A DNA stretch of 64,000 bases from Erythroxylum novogranatense (lineage: Eukaryota > Streptophyta > Magnoliopsida > Malpighiales > Erythroxylaceae): positions 9,613,460 through 9,677,459 of the forward strand of contig CM057233.1 in NCBI GenBank assembly GCA_029891385.1. The letters are read 5' to 3'. The notes beneath the pieces were generated by a model. It saw nothing but the letters and a program-made list of their open reading frames with translations. It was not told the DNA's origin and searched no databases. Shown here piece by piece: positions 22,420 to 34,355 of the stretch. Position numbers and translations under genes: made by a program. Each line of letters begins with the position of its first letter. Position 1 is the stretch's first letter.

Positions 22420-23345
22420 TCATCATCGTTGTCCACGAGGCCTCGCATATCATTGCATATGTGTGAGCCACAACCGTATCTAATACCCATATGTTATGGT
22501 CGAAAGCAAGATAACTTCAATGGAAAACATACGAAGAAGTCGAGGCATCGATGCCTTCTTCGCTTGATTCCTCAGATAGACTTTACAGTTCCTCTTGGGT
22601 GGCGGTCTTGCCACAATGGAAGCAAGTTCCTTTGGTGCGATCTCTTTGGTTTTCTTCTTGACTATACTTCCTTTCGGTTTCTTAGACCTTTTCTTCTTCA
22701 TTTCTTTTCTTTGAACCAGAAGAAGAGTCCACCATCAAGACTTGCTTGCTATCCTTCTTGATAGCTTGCTTGCTGCTGTCTTGATTGATCAACTCAGAAT
22801 TGTTGTGGATACTTGGTTCATCCGATAGTTTAACACAAACCGTGAATAACTATCGAGACATCCAACCGTAATTAAGTCAATACTTAATTCATAATCTATG
22901 ACAAAACCTAAGACGACCAATCTCTCAATATACCCATTCATCTTGATGCATACCGCTGCCGCAGATGAACTCGAGTCATCTTAGTAGTGAAGAGTAGCCT
23001 CGAGGTCTCGAACCTTTCAGACCGAGCTTGCTCATCAAACAACTCCCTAAGATGAAACACTATGGTATGAGCATCCATAGACTCATGCTGCTTCTGCAGC
23101 TCAGGTGACATCGAGGCAAGCATAATGCAGGTAGCCATGTCACTGTCTTTAAGACGCTTTCGATATGCTTTCTGATCCTCATCAGAAGCATAAGCAGCAG
23201 GTGGATCAGGAAGTGGAACATCTAGGATATATCCCAGTTCCTCAGACCTGAGAATAATTCTCAAATTTCTCAGCCAATCAAGAAAATTTGGTCCAGTTAA
23301 CTTGTTCGATTCCATAAGCGAGCGCAAGTTCACACTTGAAGTCAT
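22420..23345 (-). pseudogene. gag: Copia-B1 gag and protease region
   Basis: The start at 23345 is chosen because MTSSVNLRSLMESNKLTGPN matches the common N-terminus of this Copia gag type and B2 has the same start at 40541. The frame runs to 22938 (LRELFDEQARSERFETSR), then breaks. The nucleocapsid region near 22560-22700 keeps KKPKGSIVKKK, and the zinc knuckle is frame-distorted (only PKRNCKVYLR is readable). Protease lies near 22400-22480 but is too broken to show a clean active site. Confidence 0.85.
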
Positions 23346-25410
23346 CTTCAATAACCTATAGGGAAAAGAGAGAAAGAATGTTAGAATAGAATTACATGCA
23401 TGACATAAGGACTTGAATGACATGCATATGGCTCCCACTAGTTTCAAAGAATCCATAACCCTCAGTACGAATCCAAGAAATATTATGACAAAATGTCCTA
23501 GTGGGTCGATATCCGACATTCCTAAAAATGACCTTGGGTTTGCCCAACAAGCCACCTTAGTTCAATCGGTAGGTATCGGTCATACCAATTGCATCATAGA
23601 TAGATATCCGACATTCCTAAAATGACCTTGGGTTTGCCCAACAAGCCACCTTAGTTCAATCGGCAGGTATCAATCATACCATTTCCATCTTAGGTGCAAC
23701 TATCGACTAGTGCTATCAACTTTTGATGTATGCACACACATTGGGTTATCAACTCTTGATGCGTGTACATCGATGTACACTACCCAATTTCGCCTCATCA
23801 CGTTGACCTTGAGTTTGCTCAACAAATCAACGCTTCTAGTGAAAACCGACCCATTAATCCAAAATCTCATTTTCCATGGTTCAACATATCCAGATAGAGT
23901 GAGCTTGGGTTTGCCCAACAACCCAACTCTATAAGAACTCTGGTTCTCCCCATATTAATGGAAGGCATTAGTTTTCATATTATTTGAGGGTTTTCAGGTC
24001 TCATCTTTTTCTTCTCCAAGCCGTAGGATTATAGTCACCATGACTATATGGAATGACTTAGGGTACTTCATCAATCACATTGAATTTATACCTAAAATCA
24101 TCCATCATCCCTCCTTTGCATGTTATAAGTCGACTTGTGTATGTATAAGTCGACTTATGCCTCTGTGTAAGTCGACTTATGCACGTGTAAGTCGACTTAT
24201 GCAGCTGTACACGAACAAGTCGACTTGTACCATTGTGCAAGTCAACTTATGCGTCTACAGTGCACCAAACAAGTCGAGTTATGAACGTATAAGTCGACTT
24301 GTGCAGTTGGAATTGCTATCTTAATCGGCTAATTTCTCAATTCGTGTAGTTCAAATTCACAATACCAATTCTAATACACTTTACCTTGACGTACCAATGA
24401 AACACTTTCATTGTTGCTTACCATATATAGTCAAACTATATATGAAGAATTTGAAATCGGTGAATATACTGTTATTCACTTGGATCTCCAAATAATTCGA
24501 GAATATCAAATTATCACCCTAAGTATCTCTAGGTAGTCTACACTTTATCAAGACTACTTGACACCGGGTCACAAAATTTGTGACGGCCAAAACAATCAAG
24601 ATAAGGGAATATACTAACGAGATGCTAATGAGACACATTTGACATACGAAAATTATTTGGAAACCTAATTTCAAGAAATTCATTTAGGCAAGCATACAAA
24701 ATCAATGTAAAACATTTTTAATCACATTAAAAATGATCCAAGGCATTGGAACTGAAAATTACACAATTTCTCATTCCAAACAAAACAGCTCCAGCAACTT
24801 TCTCAAAACTGCCAAGCTATATGCTTTGCTTGAAAAACTCATTGAAAAACTTTCAATAAATTCTGAGAAAATTACAGAGGTTACTACATGTTCCCAACAT
24901 GCTCCATGGATTTTTTTAGGATTTATTTCCATCAAAAACTCATTCAAACTCAGCAACAAAGCCAATGCAGAATCTGTGTTCCTCAACACAGCTATTCCCA
25001 GCAGCACACAATAAATTCTCAAATAAATAGTAAATCACCTCGAAAACATTTTTCCATCCACATAGACATTCATAAACATCTTAGGGACATGTAGGTGAAA
25101 GAAAATCCGAAAAACCATTTTTCTACAATTTATTATCGAATTTATAAGCATGCCTGTTCAGTGAATGTGCACAAAAACAGTACCCAGCACATTAGGGAAT
25201 AAATTAGCAAAACCATATCAAATCACATTGATAAATTCCGGGCTTCCACAGACATATGCAACAACATTTTGTGAACATATCTGGGCAAGAAAATTTCGAA
25301 AACTATATCTCATACTGAATTCGAAATTCAACACATACAACATGCATCATCATCACTAGCTATAGCAACTCCGACCTAGTCATGGTTTCGTTGTTATATA
25401 TGACACAAGT
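23346..25410 (-). other. Copia-B1 5' leader, hairpin-rich
   Basis: About 2.06 kb between the PBS and the gag ATG, with no coding signal. It contains four hairpin-forming units (TTGGGTTTGCCCAA at 23534-23547, 23628-23641 and 23905-23918; TTGAGTTTGCTCAA at 23809-23822) and a perfect 18-nt palindrome (23763-23780). A tandem duplication of ~94 bp lies at about 23510-23695, and a GTCGAC palindrome array at 24127-24300. By position this is the RNA leader, where packaging and dimerisation signals of retroelements lie; function is inferred only. Confidence 0.75.
24127..24300. repeat. AAGTCGACTT palindrome array, Copia-B1 leader
   Basis: Six perfect AAGTCGACTT units (24127, 24147, 24169, 24189, 24217, 24291) plus two with one mismatch (24239, 24271). 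They are separated by short, non-identical spacers often rich in tgt/gca. Confidence 0.9.
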
Positions 25411-25423
25411 GGCTCTGATACCA
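25411..25423 (-). promoter_or_regulatory. Copia-B1 primer-binding site
   Basis: On the - strand: TGGTATCAGAGCC, complementary to initiator Met tRNA, one base from the 5' LTR. Confidence 0.93.
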
Positions 25424-25424
25424 C

Positions 25425-25967
25425 TGTAGGAAAATCCCGGTGTGAGCATTACATGCCCACGGTGCGGAAAAAATTTTTTTTTTGTTCCGGGACCTTCCCG
25501 AAAGCCAGGATCCATGTGTATATATAACAAACTCAAACCGAACGACCAAAGGAGACCGTCTCTAACGGTATCCACGCAGAGATCGGAGAACCTAACCGGG
25601 ACAAACCCTTTGACCCGGGAATAGCTAGAACAAATTAAAGACTGCTAGATCTTACCTTTGTTCTATGGAGAGCTTGGATCAAAGATGGAGAAGAGATGAA
25701 GAGGAAGACTTGAAGAAGCTTGAAGATGAAGGAGAATATGATGATCGATGGAGAGAACAAGTTTCTCACAAAGGTTTCCAAAACCTCTTTCCTTTTTTGA
25801 AAGCCACGATCCTCACTTGTCAATTAACAAAGAAACTCTTTCTTTTTATTCAAAACCAACGATCATACTTCATCTTCCATCATCCTTTTAGTCTTTTGTC
25901 TTTTAGTCATTAATGAAAGTGATGACTAAGCATGGAATGGAATCTTCCATTCCCTTTCCACGTTTTC

Positions 25968-26052
<85 letters not shown>

Positions 26053-27310
26053 TAATTAATTAATCATATATATATATATGTATAAATATTATCAAGTGGT
26101 CCAGTCACACTGAGGTTGGTCCTACGGGGTCCCGGCATGGGAAAAACCTCCGGAAACCTTTTTCAGCAATATCGATGTCGCGATCTCATCGGGATCCATT
26201 TAATCCTTTTGCTCTCCATATATTGGAACTCTGTTCAAAACTATTTTACGAGTTCTCCGAGACACTTTTATGCGTGTGACCCATTAGGTTCCCGGTTATG
26301 TTGGCCACTTAGATTAACACTTAATCTAAGCAAGTCATGAGCGGTATCTAGCAACACATCATGACCCCAATTGACCGGAAAGTAATTGGTTTGTGAATGA
26401 ACATATATTCATCAGAACCATATCACTAACCTTTCCATAGACAATTACCGTGCAATTCGTCCTTTCACCATCCTATACCCCACTTGGTTATGAGTATGGG
26501 CAATGTGTCAACTCTTACTAGATCGACTACGCCAAATCTAGTCAAGTGATTTCAGTTCTTGTCTGGGACTCATTACTTTATATGTCATGAAGACACTCTT
26601 CACGACATACATACTCTACCGAGATTTCTAAGTAATGACCCCGACAAGAGGCTATGGGTATCATCTTTCGCTATCACGAAGTGGTGAATCCTCTATTGGC
26701 TACTCAATTACCTTGAATACCTCAAACTGCACCCAAGCACCACCCTATGAGCGACCTCAGAAGGCAACAAGGAATGGAGTCAAAGCACGTAATCAAGATC
26801 CAAGATATCCTTGAGCACCTCAAGTATAAGGATACTTGCACCATTGCTATGATGAGATTATCAACGACATTAGAATATGACATCCATGTGATAATCTCAT
26901 GGCGGTGTCATCCAATGTACTTACTACCTCTAGTAAGCATCCACATCTCAACCCTAAATATCTCATATTTACAGATTTCGAGATTTACCGCTTGATCAAA
27001 TCAAGGAGCATGAGATGTGCTAGTCTTCCGGATTCCGATGTCCGATCTCGGAATCCTATAACTAGGATGATTTAGATATTGACATAATTGCATATGATAG
27101 GAATCTCGATAGTATGATCACATCATAATTTCCTTCATGCTATGTCATATATCATGGACTTCATTAATTTGATTACGAGATCTATATCGGTTCATAAATA
27201 ATGAACAACAAATTAATGAAATATGCCTTTCTTTATTTATTCATAAAAACTGTACACAAATTTGTACAAAATGCGCTAAAAGCGATTGCCTTTAGGGCAC
27301 TACTCTAACA
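25425..27310 (-). repeat. Copia-B1 5' LTR
   Basis: 1886 bp partner of 17601-19440. The extra length is mostly the (AC)n(AT)n tract at 25967-26050. Confidence 0.95.
25967..26050. repeat. (AC)n(AT)n microsatellite in Copia-B1 LTR
   Basis: A compound dinucleotide tract of about 84 bp; the sister LTR has only about 20 bp of (AT)n here. Confidence 0.95.
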
Positions 27311-27315
27311 GACGC

Positions 27316-28939
27316 AAGCTAGCGTGAAGGAGACTCAGATCAATCGACAATTATATGGAAGCGATGATCCAAAGGAGAAGAAGGCTTCAAATCCTATTCC
27401 AAAGGCTAGGGTTCTACACTCACTTCTTTTCCATTGTGTTATACCAAGAACAGGATCAAGGCATTTGGTAACAACGCTAGATGAACAATGCTTATTTCAT
27501 CTACTTAATCACCAACCTATAAACCTACCATTCCTTATTTTCCATTATATGGAAAAGACGAAGAAAGACTCGATCACTTTACCATATGGAATGATGCTGA
27601 CTAGGATATTCAGAGACTCTAGAGTCCTTCTGGAGAGAGGAAGCAGGATGAAGCTGAATATCAGAAGCACCATCAATTATGGAACAATTGGCAAAATGGG
27701 CTTGAAGAATCTAGAGAAAGAAGAAGCAGATTCTAAGAAGAAAGCAAGGATTGAGAGGGAGCATACTGAAAAAGAATCTCTCTCAAGAACATCAAAATCT
27801 CAATCCATTGAGAGAATGCCTGCAGAAAGGGAAAAGAAATTGTCAGATGAATCAATAAAGGGAAAGGCGATTTCTCATAAAGAAGGAAGCCAAGTGCAAT
27901 ATAGGGAGAAAGTGACCCTGAAAAGAAAGGGAGAAATACTCCTTTTAGAGAGACCGAGGCAAGCAAAAAGGTCGCCTAGAGTTTGAACCTTATGTCAATA
28001 AGAAGAAAAGAAAGGGAAAGAGTTGATTCATGGTGGAGACTCTAAGAAGAAAACACCTCAGGCAACCAGGTCTTTAGTTGCAATTTTGAAAGAAGATCAA
28101 GCAACATTGGCTAAAGAGACTGAGATTAAGAGAAAATTGGAGTTTGGGAAAGAGAAACCTCAATCTCAGCAAACTTCTAAACTGATTAAAGAGAATAAGA
28201 AGCAGAAAATCAGTATAAAAAAGAGCACTCCTACTGCTGTTCAGAAGAAGAAGAAGCTAGTTGAACGCAGTCCAGCACTGATCAATTCCTCTCAACCGTT
28301 ACAAAAAGAAGACTTGAGAGTCAAGCTTATTGAAGAAAGCCAACCTGTCAGGAGTAGCACCTCTATAATCTTTAGAGAAACCCTAAAAAGGTCAGTCAAG
28401 GCACAATTACAACCAATCTTGGTAAATAATAGTACAATGCATCTGTTGAGTGAGGACGAGAAAAGTATGTATAGTTTTCTGAAGGATGAAGGAACCAAAC
28501 CATACCCCACACAGATGACAAGGCAGAAGTATACTATTTTACCAGTCATAAAGAGAACTGTGATTAAGGTTATGCCTGACATTCAACCAAGATCTTTCAT
28601 TGCTCGTAATGAGGAAAAAAGGAAGAAGAAACTGTATCCGGAAGGGATAACAAATGATCTTACAGAAGAACAGATCGAAGCTGAAGTGAGAAACATTGAT
28701 AAAGCATACTATGTAGTCTAACAGAGAGGAACCTATGTTTCCCACTACATTTCAAAAGCATCAGGAAGCAATTGTGGTCAGCGAACCACTGAAGACTCTT
28801 CTTAAGTAGTTGGAAGACTTTGAGAAGGGCAGTACAGATCCATTCGGATTGGAGACCAAAGCTACTCAATAGAGTCACTTGTGCATCTCATTATGCACAT
28901 TAGAAGCTTGTAAACTGTGTCTTCAATTAGAGATGTTCT
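27316..28939 (+). pseudogene. C1 envelope-like gene, middle part
   Basis: Two open segments, 27324-27986 and 28023-28721, separated by one stop/frame break, then a decayed tail to the T2 insertion at 28945. The first contains HCVIPRTGSRHLVTTLDEQC and LPYGMMLTRIF, blocks that recall the envelope-like proteins reported for SIRE-type Copia elements of dicots. The rest is lysine/glutamate-rich, with long low-complexity basic stretches. No signal peptide or clear membrane segment can be seen, so a true envelope role is doubtful. It lies after pol and before the polypurine tract. Confidence 0.6.
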
Positions 28940-28944
28940 ACACC

Positions 28945-31900
28945 TGTTGGGACCTGATCTCGGAACCGGACCCCAACCGAAAAACGAAACAAAAGTGGCC
29001 GAAACCAAAGCGAATTATAATCGGATAAATCGAATCCGAAGGCGAATCGAATAAAAAAATGCAGAAACAAAGTACAAAGTGGATCAAAAGGTGAAACCAA
29101 ATTGCAAAAGTGAAATTGAATAATAAAGCGAAAGAAACCGAATCATAAACATAAGGCGGAAACAATCAAAAGCGAAGCGAACACGAATCGAATTATCGAA
29201 TTGGATCGGAAACAAAACAACCAATCGATGCAATCGAACTGAAACACAAGTGCCGACATCCGATAACATACACCTTAGAAAATCGATCGCGTTGGAAACC
29301 TGGACTAAACCTATCCGAAACCGGTATAATTTTTTTTTCTTTCTCTCTTTTCTTTTCTTTCTTATTCATTCCTTTCATCTGTTATTCCATCTCATTCAAA
29401 ATTAAAACAATAAATTTGCACTTTGGAAATTCTTCCTCATGCAAAACTCAATACATTCATATATATCCCAAAACTCATTTTTATACCAATTCTTATATTA
29501 TTCTATCTTTTTCCATACAACCAATTTTATCAAAAATTGGGCAGCATAACGGCTGCATTCTAACTAACCCAAAACCTGCAAAGTGTTTAAAACGCACTTC
29601 TATATTTCTCAAACAATAACCAGTAATCATCGGACTCCTCCCGTCCAGAAACTCAGCACAAACAAACACAATCCTATTTCTAAAATACTTCAATAAGTCT
29701 CAATCCCCAATCAGAATCATATCTCAAATTAATACACAAATTCATAATTCAGTCCGAACACAACTCAAACATAATCATAATCAATTTCGTAACTCAACTT
29801 AATATACATATCTCCTAATTCAAATACATCGGAAAACAAATGCTTATAATACACCGATGGCGTTCCAAGCCATATACCAAAATCCCAATACATAAAACAT
29901 AAAATAAACGAAATCGAACATAGGCCTTGATCTTCTTTCATCTGATCTCCTGCTCGATACCTGGAGATGGGGATGAAAGGGAGGGCGAGCTTGACAGCTC
30001 GTGGATAATATGTCTATAAATTGAAAAATAAGCAAAAACATCCTTTTCAAAACTTTTTTGTCATTTTATAAGATTTTCATAGATGAAACATCATCTTTTC
30101 TCATTTTCGTTCCAAAAACATCTATAAACAGATCACAAACATTTCACGATTTAAAATCTAAATGGATTATTTTTCAAATTCTCAATCAAGATTTTCACTT
30201 TTCAAACTTCAAGAACCACTTCGAAAATTGTGTAGATCTCAATTTCTTTCAAATTTCATGAACAATGTTCAAATCATGCAATGCATCACACTTAGAAATG
30301 AAACAAAAGCACATAGCACATTAGAATAGTTTGGTTCGGTCCAAAACAGAATGTACTGCACATTCTCGCATAGCGGTCCTGTGCAGTCGTGAACGGAACG
30401 TACTACACCTTCCCACATAGTAGTTCGGTGTAGCTGTGAACTTATGGGAGTCCGAAATCGGAACTCCAGTGCCATTAGCCGGTAGGCGGGAGAAGCCTTT
30501 AAAAAATAGACAAGTGCGCACTTGTCCCACTTATGGGACCTGACCAAACCCACATAACACATAATCATACTCAAAAATTCGGATTGCCCGAAGGCATATT
30601 TCGAAATCTTGATTTTTCATATAGTGTCGTGCTCGACACAAACACATTCACAATTCACATAAATTCATATTGCAATTTACATGCAATCTCAATTCATCAC
30701 AAAGAATGCATCAATTTCTTTAAACCATAATTCAAACACACAATGCACATTTTTCATCCAAAAATTCATGTAGCAATATAATCTTTTATTTAAAACAATA
30801 AAATCCATCAATTATTTCAATTTAATTAATCAATAGCAATATCAAAGAATTATTCGAATAAATTCGAAAACAAATGAATTTCATAAATCTTGCAATTTCT
30901 TAAAATCATTCCTAAAGCAAGGAATTTAGTCCTTCGAAAATCATGATTTTCAAATGTTATCATAAACATAATTTATAAAAGTTTTGCTTCTTGATTTTTA
31001 AAAAATCCATACTTAGCTTAAAATTCAATAAATAAACATACTACCCGCCTCGAAACGATGCTAGAAGCTTGTCCTATTCATCAATTTGTCCATTGCTTCT
31101 TTTCTTCTTCCAATTTAAAATTACCTAAACCAATTCACCCAAATTCAACATCATTAAATGCATAATTACTCAAATTGAGCTTAGAAAACACAAAACTCTC
31201 ATATATTCAAGCTATCTAAATCAAAAACTTCTAAAATCCCCAAATCACAAAAATTGAGCATAAACCCTATTTCACAATTATCCAAAATTGAACCAATAAT
31301 ACTAATCAATCACCAAAATTGACTTCATAATCCACATACTCATATCATTTCCATGCTATCTAAACCACAAATTCATTAAAAACTCAAAGATCGAAATTTT
31401 CTCTTACCTCATTTCTCCACCATTTTCGAAAATTCCTTGTTTCGTGGAAAGCTTTCATGCTCTTCCACCTTTTTCCTTGTACAAAACATCAAAACTCACT
31501 TAGAAGTGGTAGGAAAATCGAACCTTAGCTCTCTCTTCCTCCTTTCTTCCTCTTCTCCACTACAACTCTCTCTCTTTTCTATCTTTTATTTGGTTTTTCC
31601 CTCTAATTTCGTGGGCCACTCTTCCTTATATACTAACCCACATGCCATGTCATTAAATGAATGGTAAAGGACCCTTATACCCCTCCATGTTAGCCTTCCA
31701 ACTTAAAACACCTAAGCACTCTTCCAATTTTGCCCTCTTACATTTCTAACACTTTAATTTCAACACTTTAATTTAATTCAATCCAATCAATATATCCCAT
31801 ATGCTCTTACTCAAATTTAGATGCTAATTAATCACATTAACATGCTAATTAAGTCCTCAAAATCATAAAATATAACAAAGCCTCAAAATTCATCAAATCA

Positions 31901-33852
31901 TGCTTAACTTAGGACATTTTTCAAATCATCAAATTGAAGGAATTTGCTAAAACTTCCTTCTAGAGAAATGTTCCTCATTGTCTTAATTTCATAACGCCAC
32001 TAAAATCATTTAATTTGGATCACTACACCAAAAGTTATACTCTAAACAATTCGAACTGTTCTTATGTTAACACAATTTCATGTGATTTACTTCCATCCGA
32101 AAATTGACATTCTTAGGGGCTAAATTGAAATTGGATTCCTTTATATGACTTGTATCCCCATGTACCTATTTTATTTTTCCTCAAGAATCAGTTCAATCGG
32201 ATCTTCACAGATCCTGAATTTTTGCAAAAGACTGAACTATGTTCAGAAAAATTTCCCAACTCACTTTGATTAAATCAATCAACCTCAATTTAATCTCATA
32301 AATTCACAAATTTCCTATGAGGATGTATATAATACTTTTAGGAATCCAATGCTTCAAAAACCAATTCAATCGGATGTCGGACGGAAAAGATATAAGCAAA
32401 AGATTGAACAAAGTTCGGATTAGGGAGGCAATAGCAAAATTAGAAGGAATCAAAACGGCGTCGCATGGGGAGAATCGGACGCGCGAAGAAGAGAAAAAAT
32501 GCAAAACAACGTCATGCAAAGGAGGAGAAACGGCGTCGTACCAGGGCCAACAACCGCTAGCGCTACGCCCCATTTGCGAAGCCCAACTTCGGAAGTCTTA
32601 AACCTTGTGCTTAAAACCTTATAGGTCATTTGATGACATTCCACAATAGTGGTGAGCGCACATAAATCAAATATCAAAATCACATCTTGACTATTTCATA
32701 GAAATCATAGCTCTAAGCCTCTATTTCGTTTTGAAGCAAGAATCACTTCAATCGGAACTCTATAGCTCAAGATATGCTTAGAATTCCAAAGCGTGTTTAT
32801 ACTTCAATCATGCTCTCTAAACTGACCTCTCACTTTCTTACAATCAAACTTTTTCATCTCAAATCCAAAAGCTACCAAATTTCATGGAGAGATATATTCA
32901 TGTCTTATAAATCTATCACCTAAAGAATCACTTCATTTCAAGGTCAAACGAGGGAGTTATGCCCAAAAGACTAAACCATGTTTACACCCAAAATCAATTT
33001 AAACCTCTCTTGGCGCGATTGTTATAACTTTCACTCCAAATGTCTGATTACTTTCATTCTTGGACCATTTGAAAGTAGAATTCTAGATCTAAATTTTCAT
33101 GAGACCATAAAGTCAGATTCTGCCTCTAAAATGGTAAAAAATTGCGATTTCATGCAGCTAACCCGAGGCTGTCCATTTAACAGACACATACGGGTTAAAA
33201 ACTCAATTTTCATCCAAGAATGTCCGTTAAACGGACATCCATGTCCTTTTAACAGACATACATTAGGTTGAGGGTCTTTTTCGCCCGAGAAGGTCCATTA
33301 AACGGACATGCCCGAGAAGGTCCATTAAACGGACATCCATGTCCGTTTAACGGACATGCGTTACCCAAACTATCTCTAATGCTTTCTACCTCCTTCTAAC
33401 ATCATATACTCTTATAATCTTCACAAATTCACTTATTCAAATGCCTAAACACTTCATAACAATCCAAAATCCAACATTATCTCATAAAACTCTCAAATCC
33501 CAATTCATTTGATTCATCAAAACTCCTATTTCCTAACATTTACCATAGTTGGCATCATAGACAATTCCTATGCAACATCATAACTTGTAGCAATCATATC
33601 TTTTCACTCCGATATCCTAAATTTGCATACTATATAGCTTCGGGAAGCTAAGAGGATCATCTATAACTTTTATTAAGACATCTGGGTCAAAATCATCATA
33701 TATTTACACAGAATTTCTTCTGAACTCAGAACACACAATTTCCCTTTAAGAACACAATATAGTGTGCAAATCTATAACACAATTTATATACAAAAACATT
33801 CATTTTATACATTGGATATTTCTAAATTCCACTAAAAGATCAGGGTCCAACA
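28945..33852 (-). mobile_element. T2: 4.9-kb Ty3-type LTR without internal region (probable solo LTR)
   Basis: Flanked by TSD acacc (28940-28944 and 33853-33857). On the - strand it begins TGTTGGACCCTGATC and ends GGTCCCAACA. No gag or pol coding was found on either strand. It resembles the T3 LTR in several blocks: the - strand has CGGAGTGAAAAGATATGAT and AGTTATAACAATCGCGCCAA, where T3 has CGGAGTCAAAAGTTATGAT and AGTTATGGCAATCGCGCCAA. The layout is therefore that of a single very long LTR, left by recombination between the two LTRs of a Ty3 element. A non-autonomous LARD-like element is the alternative. Confidence 0.8.
33165..33360. repeat. GTCCGTTTAACGGAC palindrome cassette in T2 LTR
   Basis: At least six units of the 15-nt palindrome and variants (tccatttaacagac, tccgttaaacggac, tccttttaacagac, tccattaaacggac twice). 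The last sits in a perfect 21-nt palindrome with 10-nt arms (33338-33358). It lies about 490-690 bp from the LTR 5' end in LTR orientation. Confidence 0.9.
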
Positions 33853-33857
33853 ACACC

Positions 33858-34171
33858 TATTTGGAAGTCAAGTTTCACGACTAACCAGTCCTGATGATCT
33901 TGATCTCCCGGAACCGAACTTATCTGTCAAACCTCCTACATTTACATTAACTGAATCATGTGTCATATCTTCAGACGCATATACTACGACCGTTGGTCTT
34001 GATGAACTACAACAAAAGCATGATGAAGACGTTGAAGATAAATTTGACAATCTGTGTACTTCTGTGGGTGACTTGCATAAAGAAGTAGAGTATATTCGAC
34101 GAGATATCAAGTCACTTCATACTGAAATGAGAGAAATATTTTCTGAAGTTATGAAGCATCTTTGGAAATGA
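33858..34171 (+). pseudogene. C1 envelope-like gene, C-terminal part
   Basis: An open + strand frame of about 90 residues (33880-34171) after the T2 insertion. It has the look of a coiled coil, with heptad-like spacing in DNLCTSVGDLHKEVEYIRRD, and ends MKHLWK at the TGA at 34169-34171. A C-terminal coiled coil is common in this third gene. The junction with the middle part lies across T2 and is not in a single clean frame. Confidence 0.5.
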
Positions 34172-34340
34172 TCTTTTTGATCAATAACAAATAGGGGGAG
34201 AAAGGAGAAAAGGAGAAAGAAATGACAAAGATAGGGAGAGAACAAGAGAAGAAGAAGAAGAACAGAAGAAGAAGATTTTGGATACAATTTTTTTTTATTT
34301 TGACTACAATTTTTTGTATTTTATGATTATTTATTATCAT

Positions 34341-34355
34341 TAAAAAGGGGGAGAT
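34341..34355 (+). promoter_or_regulatory. C1 polypurine tract
   Basis: AAAAAGGGGGAGAT directly before the 3' LTR; a second purine-rich stretch precedes it at 34190-34280. Confidence 0.9.

Larger units (their letters stand above)
17601..27310 (-). mobile_element. Copia-B1: nested Ty1/Copia retrotransposon
   Basis: 9710 bp on the - strand, flanked by TSD gacgc (17596-17600 and 27311-27315). On the + strand it starts TGTAGGAAAATCCCGG and ends CACTACTCTAACA. It has LTRs of 1840 and 1886 bp, an initiator-Met PBS next to the right-hand (5') LTR, a leader of about 2 kb, then gag, integrase, RT and RNase H running leftward, and a polypurine tract next to the left-hand (3') LTR. Integrase before RT makes it Ty1/Copia; the lineage was not assigned. 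Several frameshifts are present. Confidence 0.95.

Noticed and set aside
24127..24300. Possible CRISPR-like array of short repeats
   Set aside because: Eukaryotic retrotransposon leader; units are 10-nt palindromes with irregular short spacers, no leader/cas context.
17601..27310. Repeat-induced point mutation (C-to-T clustering) as explanation for broken Copia-B genes
   Set aside because: The breaks are mainly 1-2 base indels, often at CTG/CAG, not C-to-T changes creating stops; and this process is a fungal one.
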